Shown here: in pieces, positions 1 to 7,156 of the stretch
Position numbering within the stretch: the first letter of the stretch is position 1
Layout: each line of letters begins with the position of its first letter
Assembly (NCBI RefSeq): GCF_003473295.1
Contig: NZ_QRMP01000050.1
Coordinates: forward strand, 396 to 10,516
Direction of reading: 5' to 3'
From: Parabacteroides sp. AM08-6
Lineage (GTDB): Bacteria > Bacteroidota > Bacteroidia > Bacteroidales > Tannerellaceae
DNA length: 10,121 bases
The notes under the pieces: model-generated
Databases searched by the model: none
What the model saw: only the letters and a program-made list of their open reading frames with translations
Told to the model about the DNA's origin: nothing
Program-made: the position numbers and the translations under genes

Positions 1-8
1 AAGCTGCT

Positions 9-34
9 CTGCCTGTGAAGGTGGGGCAGTTTTT
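9..34 (+). terminator. Intrinsic terminator of an upstream, unseen gene
   Basis: CTGCC (9-13) pairs with GGCAG (25-29) around an 11-nt loop and is followed directly by five T residues (30-34). This is the shape of a rho-independent terminator for a plus-strand gene ending left of the window. The stem is short, so the call is moderate. It overlaps the promoter of the next gene, which would insulate that gene from upstream transcription. Confidence 0.4.
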
Positions 35-44
35 GTTATATTTG
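14..44 (+). promoter_or_regulatory. Bacteroidetes-type promoter for the HNH gene
   Basis: TATATTTG at 37-44 is a full match to the Bacteroides -7 consensus TAnnTTTG. TGTG at 14-17 matches three of four bases of the -33 element TTTG, with a 19-nt spacer. Transcription would start near position 50, leaving only a few leader bases before the ATG at 55 but about 30 before the ATG at 82. This favours 82 as the translation start. Confidence 0.6.
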
Positions 45-81
45 CAGTGTAAAAATGTTTAACCTACTAATATTAAGAACT

Positions 82-885
82 ATGTCGCAAAATAGAAAGA
101 AGGTAACGAAGGATTTATTTCCATTTATTTTAGAAGAAGCGATTGAATTTCACCTGAAACGTAGAGTAAGAAAAACAGCTGTTGAAAATTTAGTAAAGCT
201 TGGAATGAATAAGACAACAGCCTCTCGCTATATAGGTTCATTAAGTAATATGTTGGTAGGAAAATGCTATGAATCAACAATGAGCATTTCGGCAACGGAG
301 TATTTTTTAGATAGAATATTTATAGATTTTGGAGAGGATAAATTGTCGTGGGCTCTATACGCATTACAGCAACATTTGGTGTATTATGAAAGTCTCAGGG
401 ATTTTAAGAGGAAAGGTTTTTGGAAACTTGTTACGAAATATAAGACGAGGATTAAAGAACAAGAAATTGATAATGATTTAGAACAGGCTATTCTTGATAA
501 TTTTGTTGCAGAAGATGGACGTCAGAAAGTGATTCAAGAATTAAAGGAGTTGAAGGTTTCAGACCCAGTATCTGTGACTATTAATGCAACAACTTATAAA
601 AGGGATAATAAAACTATATCTCAATTAAAATATTTGCGAGGCTATCGTTGTCAAATGTGTAAAATTCAGATACCTAAAGCGGATGGTGGTTTCTATATAG
701 AAGGGGCACACATTGATCCTAAAAAAAATAGAGGAAATGAACTTCCTAATAATATACTCATCTTATGTCCTAATCATCATAAAGAGTTTGATTACGGTAA
801 GCCTGAAATAATTAGTCGAGATGATGAACATTTCAAATTTAAATTAAATGGTGAAGTCTATGATATTTCTCTTAAATTGGAATAG
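82..885 (+). CDS. HNH endonuclease family protein
   Basis: A 267-aa protein with a C-terminal HNH (beta-beta-alpha metal) nuclease domain. Counting from the ATG at 82, a zinc-knuckle pair lies at C190/C193 (CQMC). The first catalytic His is H210 in EGAHI, the Asn is N224 in LPNNI, and the LCPNHH segment supplies C229 and H232/H233. The N-terminal ~130 residues are mostly helical and contain a possible helix-turn-helix-like stretch (AVENLVKLGMNKTTASRYIG), perhaps a DNA-binding domain. The ATG at 55 would lengthen it by nine residues but lies almost on the predicted transcription start. The domain layout resembles stand-alone type II restriction-like HNH nucleases; no methyltransferase is in view. 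Homing-type or phage-defence roles are alternatives. It has its own promoter and converges on the lipoprotein gene. The nuclease fold is well supported; the biological role is not. Confidence 0.85.
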   Translation: MSQNRKKVTKDLFPFILEEAIEFHLKRRVRKTAVENLVKLGMNKTTASRYIGSLSNMLVGKCYESTMSISATEYFLDRIFIDFGEDKLSWALYALQQHLVYYESLRDFKRKGFWKLVTKYKTRIKEQEIDNDLEQAILDNFVAEDGRQKVIQELKELKVSDPVSVTINATTYKRDNKTISQLKYLRGYRCQMCKIQIPKADGGFYIEGAHIDPKKNRGNELPNNILILCPNHHKEFDYGKPEIISRDDEHFKFKLNGEVYDISLKLE

Positions 886-950
886 TTGAGACCGTGAGTT
901 TGTAACGAAGACAATTTAAGGAAACGAATTATTTTTTCATAGTTAAAGTA

Positions 951-986
951 AAGAGCATCTGAGTATTACTCTCAGGTGCTCTTTTT
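951..986. terminator. Bidirectional intrinsic terminator between convergent genes
   Basis: AAGAGCATCTGAG (951-963) pairs with CTCAGGTGCTCTT (971-983) over 13 positions including one G-U pair, with a 7-nt loop. On the plus strand the stem runs into a T tract ending at 986. On the minus strand it is followed by a T-rich stretch. It lies between the stop of the HNH gene and the stop of the lipoprotein gene and can serve both. Confidence 0.8.
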
Positions 987-995
987 GTATAATAA

Positions 996-1391
996 TTATT
1001 TCTCTGATGTTACCCTTGTATATAGATGAACTGAATTTGGGTAATCTAAAGAAACAAACTCTAATACGTTATTGCTTTTTATTTTAATTTCATACATTGG
1101 CCTAATTTCTGACTGATATAACGTTGCCTTTAATCCATCTTGTTTGTAAGTATGAGAATATGAGGCAGGAGTACGGGCTGTGTTCCAGTAGGTTATTGTC
1201 GCATTTTTCTTATCCTTGAATTTTATTTTGTTTTCAAAATAGACTTCAGGAAGAGCTGATATTTGTCCTTTTTCTACCCATGAGGTCCCTGCGAGTGATA
1301 TAACTTCAGCTTTTTCTATGGCACTTATGTCTTTACTTTTACATGAAAAACAAAAGACAAGCAAAACTAGTACATAGATATAATTTTTCAT
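996..1391 (-). CDS. Small secreted lipoprotein, lipocalin-like hypothetical
   Basis: A 131-aa protein with a typical type II signal peptide: MKN, then a hydrophobic core (IYVLVLLVFCF), then Cys17 as the probable lipidated residue (FSC/KSK). Cys14 is a second possibility. After cleavage the residues are lysine-rich, not the acidic run that marks surface export in Bacteroides, so it probably faces the periplasm. The mature part is rich in alternating beta-strand pattern, begins with SLAGTSWV and contains several aromatic strand segments. This is reminiscent of small lipocalin/META-like beta barrels, an impression from pattern only. It carries its own promoter and shares a terminator with the convergent HNH gene, so it is a self-contained unit. 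Host gene or prophage cargo (for example surface exclusion) are both possible. No function can be assigned. Confidence 0.75.
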   Translation of the reverse strand: MKNYIYVLVLLVFCFSCKSKDISAIEKAEVISLAGTSWVEKGQISALPEVYFENKIKFKDKKNATITYWNTARTPASYSHTYKQDGLKATLYQSEIRPMYEIKIKSNNVLEFVSLDYPNSVHLYTRVTSEK

Positions 1392-1422
1392 AACTTCAGA
1401 AATTTAAGAGTTGATTATAAAG

Positions 1423-1430
1423 CAAATATA
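1423..1430 (-). promoter_or_regulatory. -7 promoter element of the lipoprotein gene
   Basis: On the minus strand this reads TATATTTG, a full match to the Bacteroides -7 element, 31 nt before the ATG at 1391. No clear TTTG was found at the -33 distance. Position and match make it the likely lipoprotein promoter. Confidence 0.5.
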
Positions 1431-1506
1431 ATGTTTTTATTTAAACTATGAAGATTAGATTTATAATATTTACCTTTCTCATGCCGAACAACATACAAAA
1501 ATAAAT

Positions 1507-1535
1507 AGGTAGGCACATTATATTCCCTACCTTTG
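1507..1535 (+). promoter_or_regulatory. Promoter of unit A with overlapping inverted repeat
   Basis: TACCTTTG at 1528-1535 matches the -7 consensus TAnnTTTG. The perfect inverted repeat AGGTAGG (1507-1513) / CCTACCT (1526-1532), with a 12-nt spacer, overlaps this element and would suit an operator bound by a dimeric regulator. No TTTG is seen at the -33 position, which fits a promoter needing an activator, though this is inference. Confidence 0.5.
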
Positions 1536-1539
1536 TCGT

Positions 1540-1610
1540 GCTGTCATTAGACAGCCATAGTTAAGGTTAAAGCGTCCGGGGTAGTGATTATTCCGGACGC
1601 TTGCTTTTTT
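1540..1610 (+). ncRNA. Predicted two-hairpin small RNA (unit A)
   Basis: Downstream of the -7 element lies a ~70-nt segment with two clean hairpins and no ORF. Hairpin 1 is GCTGTC (1540-1545) / GACAGC (1550-1555) with an ATTA loop. A 15-nt linker follows. Hairpin 2 is the terminator stem at 1571-1601, which carries GGGTAGT on its loop side. Promoter, short structured body and strong terminator together make a free-standing small RNA likely. Unit B at 8913-8990 has the same order of parts. I do not recognise a named RNA family; a leader for the gene at 1794 is the alternative, but the terminator would block read-through. Confidence 0.55.
1571..1610 (+). terminator. Strong intrinsic terminator of unit A
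   Basis: AGCGTCCGG (1571-1579) pairs perfectly with CCGGACGCT (1593-1601) around a 13-nt loop. It is followed by TGC and a run of six T residues (1605-1610). GC-rich stem plus T tract is a textbook intrinsic terminator. Confidence 0.85.
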
Positions 1611-1662
1611 ATGCTTATGTATTGGATGGTCAAGAAAAGTGATTGTACTTTACAGTGACCGA

Positions 1663-1697
1663 ATTGATTATTTTATAATATATTGAAAATAAATTTG
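1663..1697 (+). promoter_or_regulatory. Candidate promoter for the 146-aa gene
   Basis: TAAATTTG at 1690-1697 fits TAnnTTTG. ATTG at 1663-1666 is a three-of-four match to the -33 element with a 23-nt spacer, at the long end of the usual range. It would give a leader of about 90 nt before the ATG at 1794. The region is extremely AT-rich, so chance matches are likely. Confidence 0.35.
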
Positions 1698-1793
1698 TTA
1701 TAATATTATCGCTGCTTGGTATTTAATAAAAGTTTGTAATTTTACATCACATAAAGTTGTAAATCAATTTCTATCTTGCACCTAAAAAATAAT

Positions 1794-2234
1794 ATGGATT
1801 TATTTTGTACAATTAATCGAATAGAAGTTTTGTCAGAGGTAAATAAAATCACTGGCTATACAGGAAAACAGGTAGAAGGAAAGTTTGATAATATAGCTTC
1901 TACTGAAGATGAAGAAAATATAATTGGGAGTCTATATGATGAGTCTATTCTTCAACTGTTTTCTTCTTTTGCGGCATATAGACCTTCTTTGAAGTCTGGA
2001 AGTATTTTCTTTGATGTTCCTGAGACCTTCGATATATCGAAAAAACAAGTGATTGAAAAGGATATAATGCAGTTTCTTATGAATGAAGTCTGTTATCGGT
2101 GGTTTAAGATTACAAAGCCGGACGAAGTGGATTTTTATAGTATGCAAGGTGTTCGCATATTGGACAATATAAGGACATTGTTCAATATGCGAATAATCCC
2201 TACTAAAAGACCGGTGCGACAAATGGGTTTTTAG
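1794..2234 (+). CDS. Phage-associated hypothetical protein, possible head-tail connector
   Basis: A 146-aa protein starting MDLFCTINRI. An in-frame TTG at 1776 would add six residues, but the ATG is preferred. It is mixed alpha/beta, with an acidic segment (STEDEENIIG), an amphipathic helical stretch around LYDESILQLFSSF and a basic C-terminus (PTKRPVRQMGF). It has no membrane segment, signal peptide or known catalytic motif. Size and helix-rich middle are compatible with small connector or ring proteins that sit between portal and tail, but this is a guess from context and not from a recognised family. It is the only gene in the phage part on the plus strand, and its stop codon directly abuts the stop of the hub gene, so the two transcripts must overlap. 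It may begin an oppositely directed gene block or belong to the host. Confidence 0.65.
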   Translation: MDLFCTINRIEVLSEVNKITGYTGKQVEGKFDNIASTEDEENIIGSLYDESILQLFSSFAAYRPSLKSGSIFFDVPETFDISKKQVIEKDIMQFLMNEVCYRWFKITKPDEVDFYSMQGVRILDNIRTLFNMRIIPTKRPVRQMGF

Positions 2235-4892
2235 TTATCTTAATCTGTTTTGATAGGTTTCATCGGCCAAGACTTCTATATAGTTCAGCGAGACGTCTGT
2301 TCGGACGCCTCCAGCAACACAAAACATGAAGTATTTGAATGCATGAGTTTTATTCATCTTTGTTATCAGGTCGCGAACGTCTTCAATCTTTTCTCTTCCA
2401 GAAATAAGTGTGAAGTGTTCAGCATCGTTGCTTCCTAAGACATAGACCCCACAATTGCTAAAGATGGATATTTCTTGGTCCCTAAATTTAACAGATTCTC
2501 CGCGAAAATAGAGATTGGATTGGGAAGGTCTGATAACCCCCCTAATTGCCGACTGAAGTATTCTTTTATAGGTGATTGATCCGAATTTAATCGGACGTGT
2601 CAGAAGTAGAATTTTATTAACTGTACGATGTTGATTGTACATATTATACATCCCATGATCAGAAAGAACGGCAAAACATTGAGGGTAAGAATTAAGAAAT
2701 CCAGAAATGGCGATAGATATTTTATGCCATTCTCCTGATGTTAAACCGTACACATACGAATATCCGTAAGTGGTATTTGAGACAATAACTTCTTTATCTT
2801 CATAATTATATCCTATGCATGCATCTTTCAGATAATATATAAATTCAATCGATGACAGTGTGTTTTCGAGTCCTGCAACTGTGGCTATTTTTTTTATAAT
2901 AGGAGAACTGTCTATAGAAGACGGCAGGAATCCTTCTATTTTATCTGAAATTGTAGCAACGGTTGATCCGGATAAAATCATCAGACCTCTTTCTGTGGAG
3001 AAAACAACGGAATTATCGGTAGAGACAATGGATTGTGGGTTATTGCAGCAATCTCTTGTAACAGGAAAAGCATTTTGATATGCAATATCACCGATACCAG
3101 TAGACAATGCATATATACCTTCTCCGGTAAATACATACAATGGGAACTGACCAAACTGACCGGTAGAAAGAGCATTTGTTACAACCGCTAATCCTATGAT
3201 TTCACGGTTAGAAACAGAATAAGTATGATCGGAAGGGAAAATAAATGGGTTATTTACTTCTGATACTTTCAGAATGTTAGGTCGCTTAACTAAAGCATCT
3301 TCTGAATCTTTTGCAGTTACAGCGTCAGAAAAATCATCCAAGGTCAGCGCGTGCACATAATTGTCATGTATATTATATGCAAGATTTAAAAAAGGATGGC
3401 TGGTAAGCATGAATGTTTTTTGATAAGTTTTTCCAGAGGCTGTTATTCTTATAATAATTTTGGTAGCTCTACTATCTGGATAGCAAATGAATGGTATTAA
3501 TCCGTAGCTATTATGGAGTCTAAAAGATGATGATGTGATTTTCTCTCCGGAATCAGTCTTGATGTATACATGGGTTGTTCCTGACCCATTAATGGCAGCA
3601 GGCGTCTCTCCCCAATATTGACTTTTAATTTGGAAGATATCAAGCGGATATCCTTCGTAGAGTGATTCTTGGATATTATACAAATGCAGTTTAGAATTAT
3701 AGATAAAACTACCACCCGTTAGTCTGTTGTGTGAAAAAGGGTCGTCTGATAGGGTTTCGTTTTGTTCCAAATTCTCTAATACTTTTTCGTCTTGAATTTT
3801 AGTTGCGCCAACATAAGGTTTTATATCAATTGAATGAACTTTATAGAACACCGAAACATTTAAGGCTTTATCCTTTATTTCTCCTTGATTGTATGTGTTT
3901 AAATTAATGTCAAGATAAGGGTCATGACTTGCTGGGCTTCCCTGATCCCCGCAATAAAAGTCTTCGATTGGAGAATTAAGATTTACAGTATTAATAGGTT
4001 TAGATATAAAGATATCTATGGATGTTATAATGTCTTTCCAGTTTGTTAGTTCAGTAGTGAAAGCCTCATATGATAGTCGGCATTTAGACACGATGGATTC
4101 GAACTTAAATCCTGTCATATATCCATCTTTCCAATTTATCCAAGAGTCATCTGAATTGGTCAAATTCTGATATATATAGGTTGAAACTGGATTCATGTAG
4201 GGGGTCATAAGTAGTAGGGGGGCACTATGCATTATGTGGGATCCATCGTACAATTTTAGCGCGTATCGTACAAAAATTGGATAACAAAGGTAACCATCTT
4301 TATTCACCTTGCTAACTAATTTTGAAACAGATCCATTCATGGCATTAGTTACTACATCAATATTGCCGTTTTCAAATTGATTATAAGAGGATAGTTCTAC
4401 TTTTATTCGGTCTACAAGTGTAACATTGTTTTCGCTTTTTTCCAATCCTTCGTTAGATAAAAAGAAGTTAATGACTGGCATTTCTGGTTTTTCGCCAAGA
4501 TATTTATACACAGTACCACTGAACAGAATATAATGGGTGGCAGATACTGTGGTTACAACAAGAGTATTTCCAACGCTTTGAACTTCTCTAATATTCGGAA
4601 TATTGTGTATTATGATATTCTTGCTTATATATCCGTTATCTGTCCTATTGCTGTCATAAATTAAATCTCCTTCCTGGCTATAGGTAATGACATGTTCGTA
4701 TATACCGTTTTTGTGTATGTAAACAGGTCTCAATCCGCTGGTAAAAGTTTTTTCAAGAATTGGGTGTCCTACAGGTTCTATAGATCCGTTTTTGAGTCGA
4801 GCATTGATTAGTTCCATGCATTGTCCATCTATAGCAATTGCATCATCTGTGCTTCTATTTATCCCGGACATGGGTATTGTCAACTTTTTCAT
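2235..4892 (-). CDS. Phage tail hub / head-closure stabilization protein (P22 gp10-like)
   Basis: An 885-aa virion protein candidate. The N-terminus contains GINRSTDD and CMELINARLKNGSIEPVG. This pattern is typical of P22 gp10-type 'packaged DNA stabilization' proteins, which form the tail hub beneath the portal and open with a strand naming the list of element values. Most of the rest is beta-rich with short repeated strand-turn units (for example GEGIYALSTGIGDIAYQ and FSTERGLMILSG near residues 580-660), compatible with a beta-propeller-like fold. The C-terminal ~90 residues look like a separate beta domain containing YKRILQSAIRG and KYFMFCVAGG. There is no signal peptide or membrane helix. 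It starts inside the end of the portal gene (ATGA overlap), so the two are translationally coupled and probably made in fixed ratio. Crass-like phages place a similar protein near the portal. Assignment rests on N-terminal pattern, size and neighbour. Confidence 0.7.
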   Translation of the reverse strand: MKKLTIPMSGINRSTDDAIAIDGQCMELINARLKNGSIEPVGHPILEKTFTSGLRPVYIHKNGIYEHVITYSQEGDLIYDSNRTDNGYISKNIIIHNIPNIREVQSVGNTLVVTTVSATHYILFSGTVYKYLGEKPEMPVINFFLSNEGLEKSENNVTLVDRIKVELSSYNQFENGNIDVVTNAMNGSVSKLVSKVNKDGYLCYPIFVRYALKLYDGSHIMHSAPLLLMTPYMNPVSTYIYQNLTNSDDSWINWKDGYMTGFKFESIVSKCRLSYEAFTTELTNWKDIITSIDIFISKPINTVNLNSPIEDFYCGDQGSPASHDPYLDINLNTYNQGEIKDKALNVSVFYKVHSIDIKPYVGATKIQDEKVLENLEQNETLSDDPFSHNRLTGGSFIYNSKLHLYNIQESLYEGYPLDIFQIKSQYWGETPAAINGSGTTHVYIKTDSGEKITSSSFRLHNSYGLIPFICYPDSRATKIIIRITASGKTYQKTFMLTSHPFLNLAYNIHDNYVHALTLDDFSDAVTAKDSEDALVKRPNILKVSEVNNPFIFPSDHTYSVSNREIIGLAVVTNALSTGQFGQFPLYVFTGEGIYALSTGIGDIAYQNAFPVTRDCCNNPQSIVSTDNSVVFSTERGLMILSGSTVATISDKIEGFLPSSIDSSPIIKKIATVAGLENTLSSIEFIYYLKDACIGYNYEDKEVIVSNTTYGYSYVYGLTSGEWHKISIAISGFLNSYPQCFAVLSDHGMYNMYNQHRTVNKILLLTRPIKFGSITYKRILQSAIRGVIRPSQSNLYFRGESVKFRDQEISIFSNCGVYVLGSNDAEHFTLISGREKIEDVRDLITKMNKTHAFKYFMFCVAGGVRTDVSLNYIEVLADETYQNRLR

Positions 4893-4898
4893 TTTAAA
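4889..4898 (-). other. ATGA overlap with U UUA AAA slippery-type heptamer
   Basis: The last portal codons read ATT TTA AAA TGA, and the hub ATG begins at the last A of the AAA codon. T TTA AAA (4898 to 4892 on the minus strand) is in the zero frame of the portal and fits the X XXY YYZ pattern for -1 frameshifting. A -1 slip here would decode the hub ATG in phase and fuse portal to hub. Ordinary reinitiation at the overlap is the simpler reading. Confidence 0.4.
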
Positions 4899-6859
4899 AT
4901 GGGGTTAGATTGTGATTTAATTTGGGCAAAAATATCATCGGGGACAGGAGCGGTTACGGATCCTGAAGGCTGTTGAAGTTTAGATAACTTATTCTGATTT
5001 TCCTGCATTTGCTGCTGCCTGGATTTTATGCTTTGAAGTAACCTATCTGCAAACGGGAACGCTCCATTTTCCAACATTTCTTCCACAGTAACAGCTCCGG
5101 TCTGGAATAGTTGCATCAATATATCATTTTGAAGCATTCGATAGGCTGGGGTAGAAGTACTTTCGGTCAAAGATAAATCAAATTCAATATTTCTTACTTT
5201 TTCCGGATTGAAGATTTTAGCTTCTTCACTATAATTCCCACCTACAATATTCAGATATCTGGTATCTGTATAGAATTGCTGCTGCAGTTTCATCATCTTG
5301 GTATCACGATCCTCTCTTAGTTGCCTGTAGGACTCCATGATGTCAATTAAGTTTATGGATGAGTTTTGAGATTGCTGTGCATATAATGATGCTGGAGTTC
5401 CTGAATTAGGCTTTTGCCCTTGTAATGCCCCAGATACTCCAGAGACATCTTCGAGAAGTTGTAATTGTATGCGAAGCATGTCGTATATACCCGTTTGCGA
5501 AGTATTTGCAATAACTTGGTGCGGTGGGTCTATTCCTGGTTTAGATTTATACAATATTACCCCATTATATGAGACCCATTCTTCTGCTATATCTTCCATT
5601 TTCATATTGTCTGGAAGGCAATCTTCAGGAAACATTAATACACCTTTTGCTGCTGCACTCATGATGAAGTCCTGCATTGTGATAAGGCGATTGATATATC
5701 TTTGCTGGTCAATAAATTCCGAGACAAAAGAATGTACTTCACCATTGAAGAATGGGTATAGTTTGAAAGAGTAGGGATGAGACTTGTGCCAATATGGGGT
5801 TTCTCCTTCTTTTAGAACGTCTCCGAATGGAGATAAGAAGCGATAGTACCAATACCGATCAACAAACCATTGGTATTCTAAAAGCTTCATGTCCTCTTCT
5901 TGGACACCCATTTCAGTTTGTTCTTTGATTCTTTGCTCATTGGTGCGTTTTAGATTTTCTTCTTCCTCAATCTCGACTTTATACCATTCTCCGGTGAGCC
6001 GGTCATGAACTCGTAAGCGTTCTTTGGATTCCTTTCTCCATACCTCTATAACCCGACACCTGGCTATGTCTTCCGGAATGAAAAAGTCCATCTCTGTAAA
6101 CCTTCGCGAATGCAGGTTCTCAATTATGTTAGAGATTTCATCACTTCGATGTGAACGATAGATATCCTTTAGATAAAAGGCTTTTTCACGTGATCCGTCT
6201 GCAAATTTTGACAAGATCTCATTTAATGAAATGTCATGTATTTCTCCAATTAAGGAACAATCCCAATGGCGATAATCCTCCATGTGAGTGTCAAAGAACG
6301 CTCTATTGTAATTAACCGTGTCCGTCCAAACGTCCATCATGCAATATTCGTCACTCCATCCGTAGTAGGTCCGAAAGAATGCTGCACCGGTAATCAAAAA
6401 AACTTCGAGATTGCGACGATCCAATTCCCATAGTTTATTTTTCTGATAGCCGTATTGTATTGTTGCACTCATCATCTCTCCGAGCTTTTGCTCATCTCTA
6501 TCTCGGGCGACACAAACAGGTTCGGTTTGAGAAGAGGAAAATTGTCCTAAAACAGTACGAATCAAAGGACGAACTCGATTGTTTTTCAATGGGATTTTGC
6601 CTTGATTCTTTATATAAGTAGATTCTTTGATTGTGCCGTCTTTTGTCTCAACCTTATCGCCCCATTGATCTCCAAAAACATACATTGAATATCTTTCCGA
6701 GTCTCTGCGGAAATTCCTCAAACTCTCCCATGCGTTATAGGCTTCCATCAGGATTGAGTTGTCCCTGAAAAAGGTCTTATCTTCCTGCACTACCGTATCA
6801 ATCTTTTTCTTGCCTCCAAAAAAACGATTGTACATTTTTAAATTCACAGACTGTTTCAT
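4889..6859 (-). CDS. Phage portal protein (P22-like / crAss-like type)
   Basis: A 656-aa protein forming, by family, the dodecameric ring at the capsid vertex through which DNA is packaged and ejected. Diagnostic stretches are NNRVRPLIRTVLGQF (about 93-107), DEQKLGEMMSATIQYGY (122-138), ELDRRNLEVFLITGAAFFR (145-163), YRHWDCSLIGEIHDI (196-210) and FIDQQRYINRLITMQDF (382-398). Further on come VSGVSGALQGQKPNSGTPAS (472-491) and LYAQQSQNS (492-500). An acidic, charged insert spans about 276-330, and a glutamine-rich coiled-coil tail about 608-632. Length fits P22-type portals and is a little short for crAss-like ones. The start at 6859 is chosen as the first Met; Met9 is an alternative. No terminase gene lies beside it. 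Instead a 69-aa gene precedes it and the hub gene overlaps its stop. The portal call is firm; the crAss-like relation is from memory of family sequence. Confidence 0.88.
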   Translation of the reverse strand: MKQSVNLKMYNRFFGGKKKIDTVVQEDKTFFRDNSILMEAYNAWESLRNFRRDSERYSMYVFGDQWGDKVETKDGTIKESTYIKNQGKIPLKNNRVRPLIRTVLGQFSSSQTEPVCVARDRDEQKLGEMMSATIQYGYQKNKLWELDRRNLEVFLITGAAFFRTYYGWSDEYCMMDVWTDTVNYNRAFFDTHMEDYRHWDCSLIGEIHDISLNEILSKFADGSREKAFYLKDIYRSHRSDEISNIIENLHSRRFTEMDFFIPEDIARCRVIEVWRKESKERLRVHDRLTGEWYKVEIEEEENLKRTNEQRIKEQTEMGVQEEDMKLLEYQWFVDRYWYYRFLSPFGDVLKEGETPYWHKSHPYSFKLYPFFNGEVHSFVSEFIDQQRYINRLITMQDFIMSAAAKGVLMFPEDCLPDNMKMEDIAEEWVSYNGVILYKSKPGIDPPHQVIANTSQTGIYDMLRIQLQLLEDVSGVSGALQGQKPNSGTPASLYAQQSQNSSINLIDIMESYRQLREDRDTKMMKLQQQFYTDTRYLNIVGGNYSEEAKIFNPEKVRNIEFDLSLTESTSTPAYRMLQNDILMQLFQTGAVTVEEMLENGAFPFADRLLQSIKSRQQQMQENQNKLSKLQQPSGSVTAPVPDDIFAQIKSQSNPILK

Positions 6860-6916
6860 GTTACAATTATTTATATACGAAAGAAATAGCTACAACTTGA
6901 AACAGTACGTTGTAAA

Positions 6917-7126
6917 TTATAAAATACGCTTGATAATTTTCCCTTGTTTCTTTAGTTCTTCTATTTTCTTTTTTGCTTTGGAACGGTTAACCAAGAGTAT
7001 TGTATGAAAATTGTCTTGAAGATATATTGCTACTTTATCTTTTTCGATGTCTTTAGCTTTTTTCAAAGCAGATAATGCGTTCTCTTTTTCTTCGGCCAGA
7101 TGTTGGTGATGAGTTTTATGTTTCAT
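6917..7126 (-). CDS. Small lysine-rich hypothetical phage protein
   Basis: A 69-aa protein with 16 Lys and 2 Arg, strongly basic and predicted helical. The N-terminus is histidine-rich (HKTHHQH). Two charged helices (about 10-31 and 48-67) flank a short hydrophobic strand-like middle (YLQDNFHTILLV). It could bind nucleic acid or act as a small accessory to virion assembly, but no family is recognised. It lies 57 nt before the portal and 30 nt after the 233-aa gene on the same strand, which argues for a real operon member. The opposite-strand reading frame across this stretch is hydrophobic and low in information and is rejected. Confidence 0.6.
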   Translation of the reverse strand: MKHKTHHQHLAEEKENALSALKKAKDIEKDKVAIYLQDNFHTILLVNRSKAKKKIEELKKQGKIIKRIL

Positions 7127-7156
7127 TATTATATGCTATTTGATTATATTTTTCTG

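Larger units (their letters stand above)
1392..1793. other. Non-coding interval with a small-RNA unit and two plus-strand promoters
   Basis: About 400 bases with no convincing gene. From left to right it holds the lipoprotein promoter (minus), a promoter plus two-hairpin transcript ending in a strong terminator (unit A, plus), and a very AT-rich segment with a candidate promoter for the gene at 1794. TTATAATAT occurs twice (1673-1681 and 1698-1706), 25 bp apart, flanking that promoter's -7 element. No tRNA or long direct repeat suggestive of an attachment site was recognised. Confidence 0.6.

Noticed and set aside
3081..3715. Shorter minus-strand open frames inside the hub gene
   Set aside because: They are out-of-frame shadows of an uninterrupted 885-codon gene.
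5469..5774. Plus-strand 101-codon open frame within the portal
   Set aside because: Fully antisense to conserved portal motifs.
6759..7007. Plus-strand 82-codon open frame across the portal start and the 69-aa gene
   Set aside because: Antisense to a firm portal N-terminus; phenylalanine- and serine-rich translation typical of a complement frame; no promoter box found.
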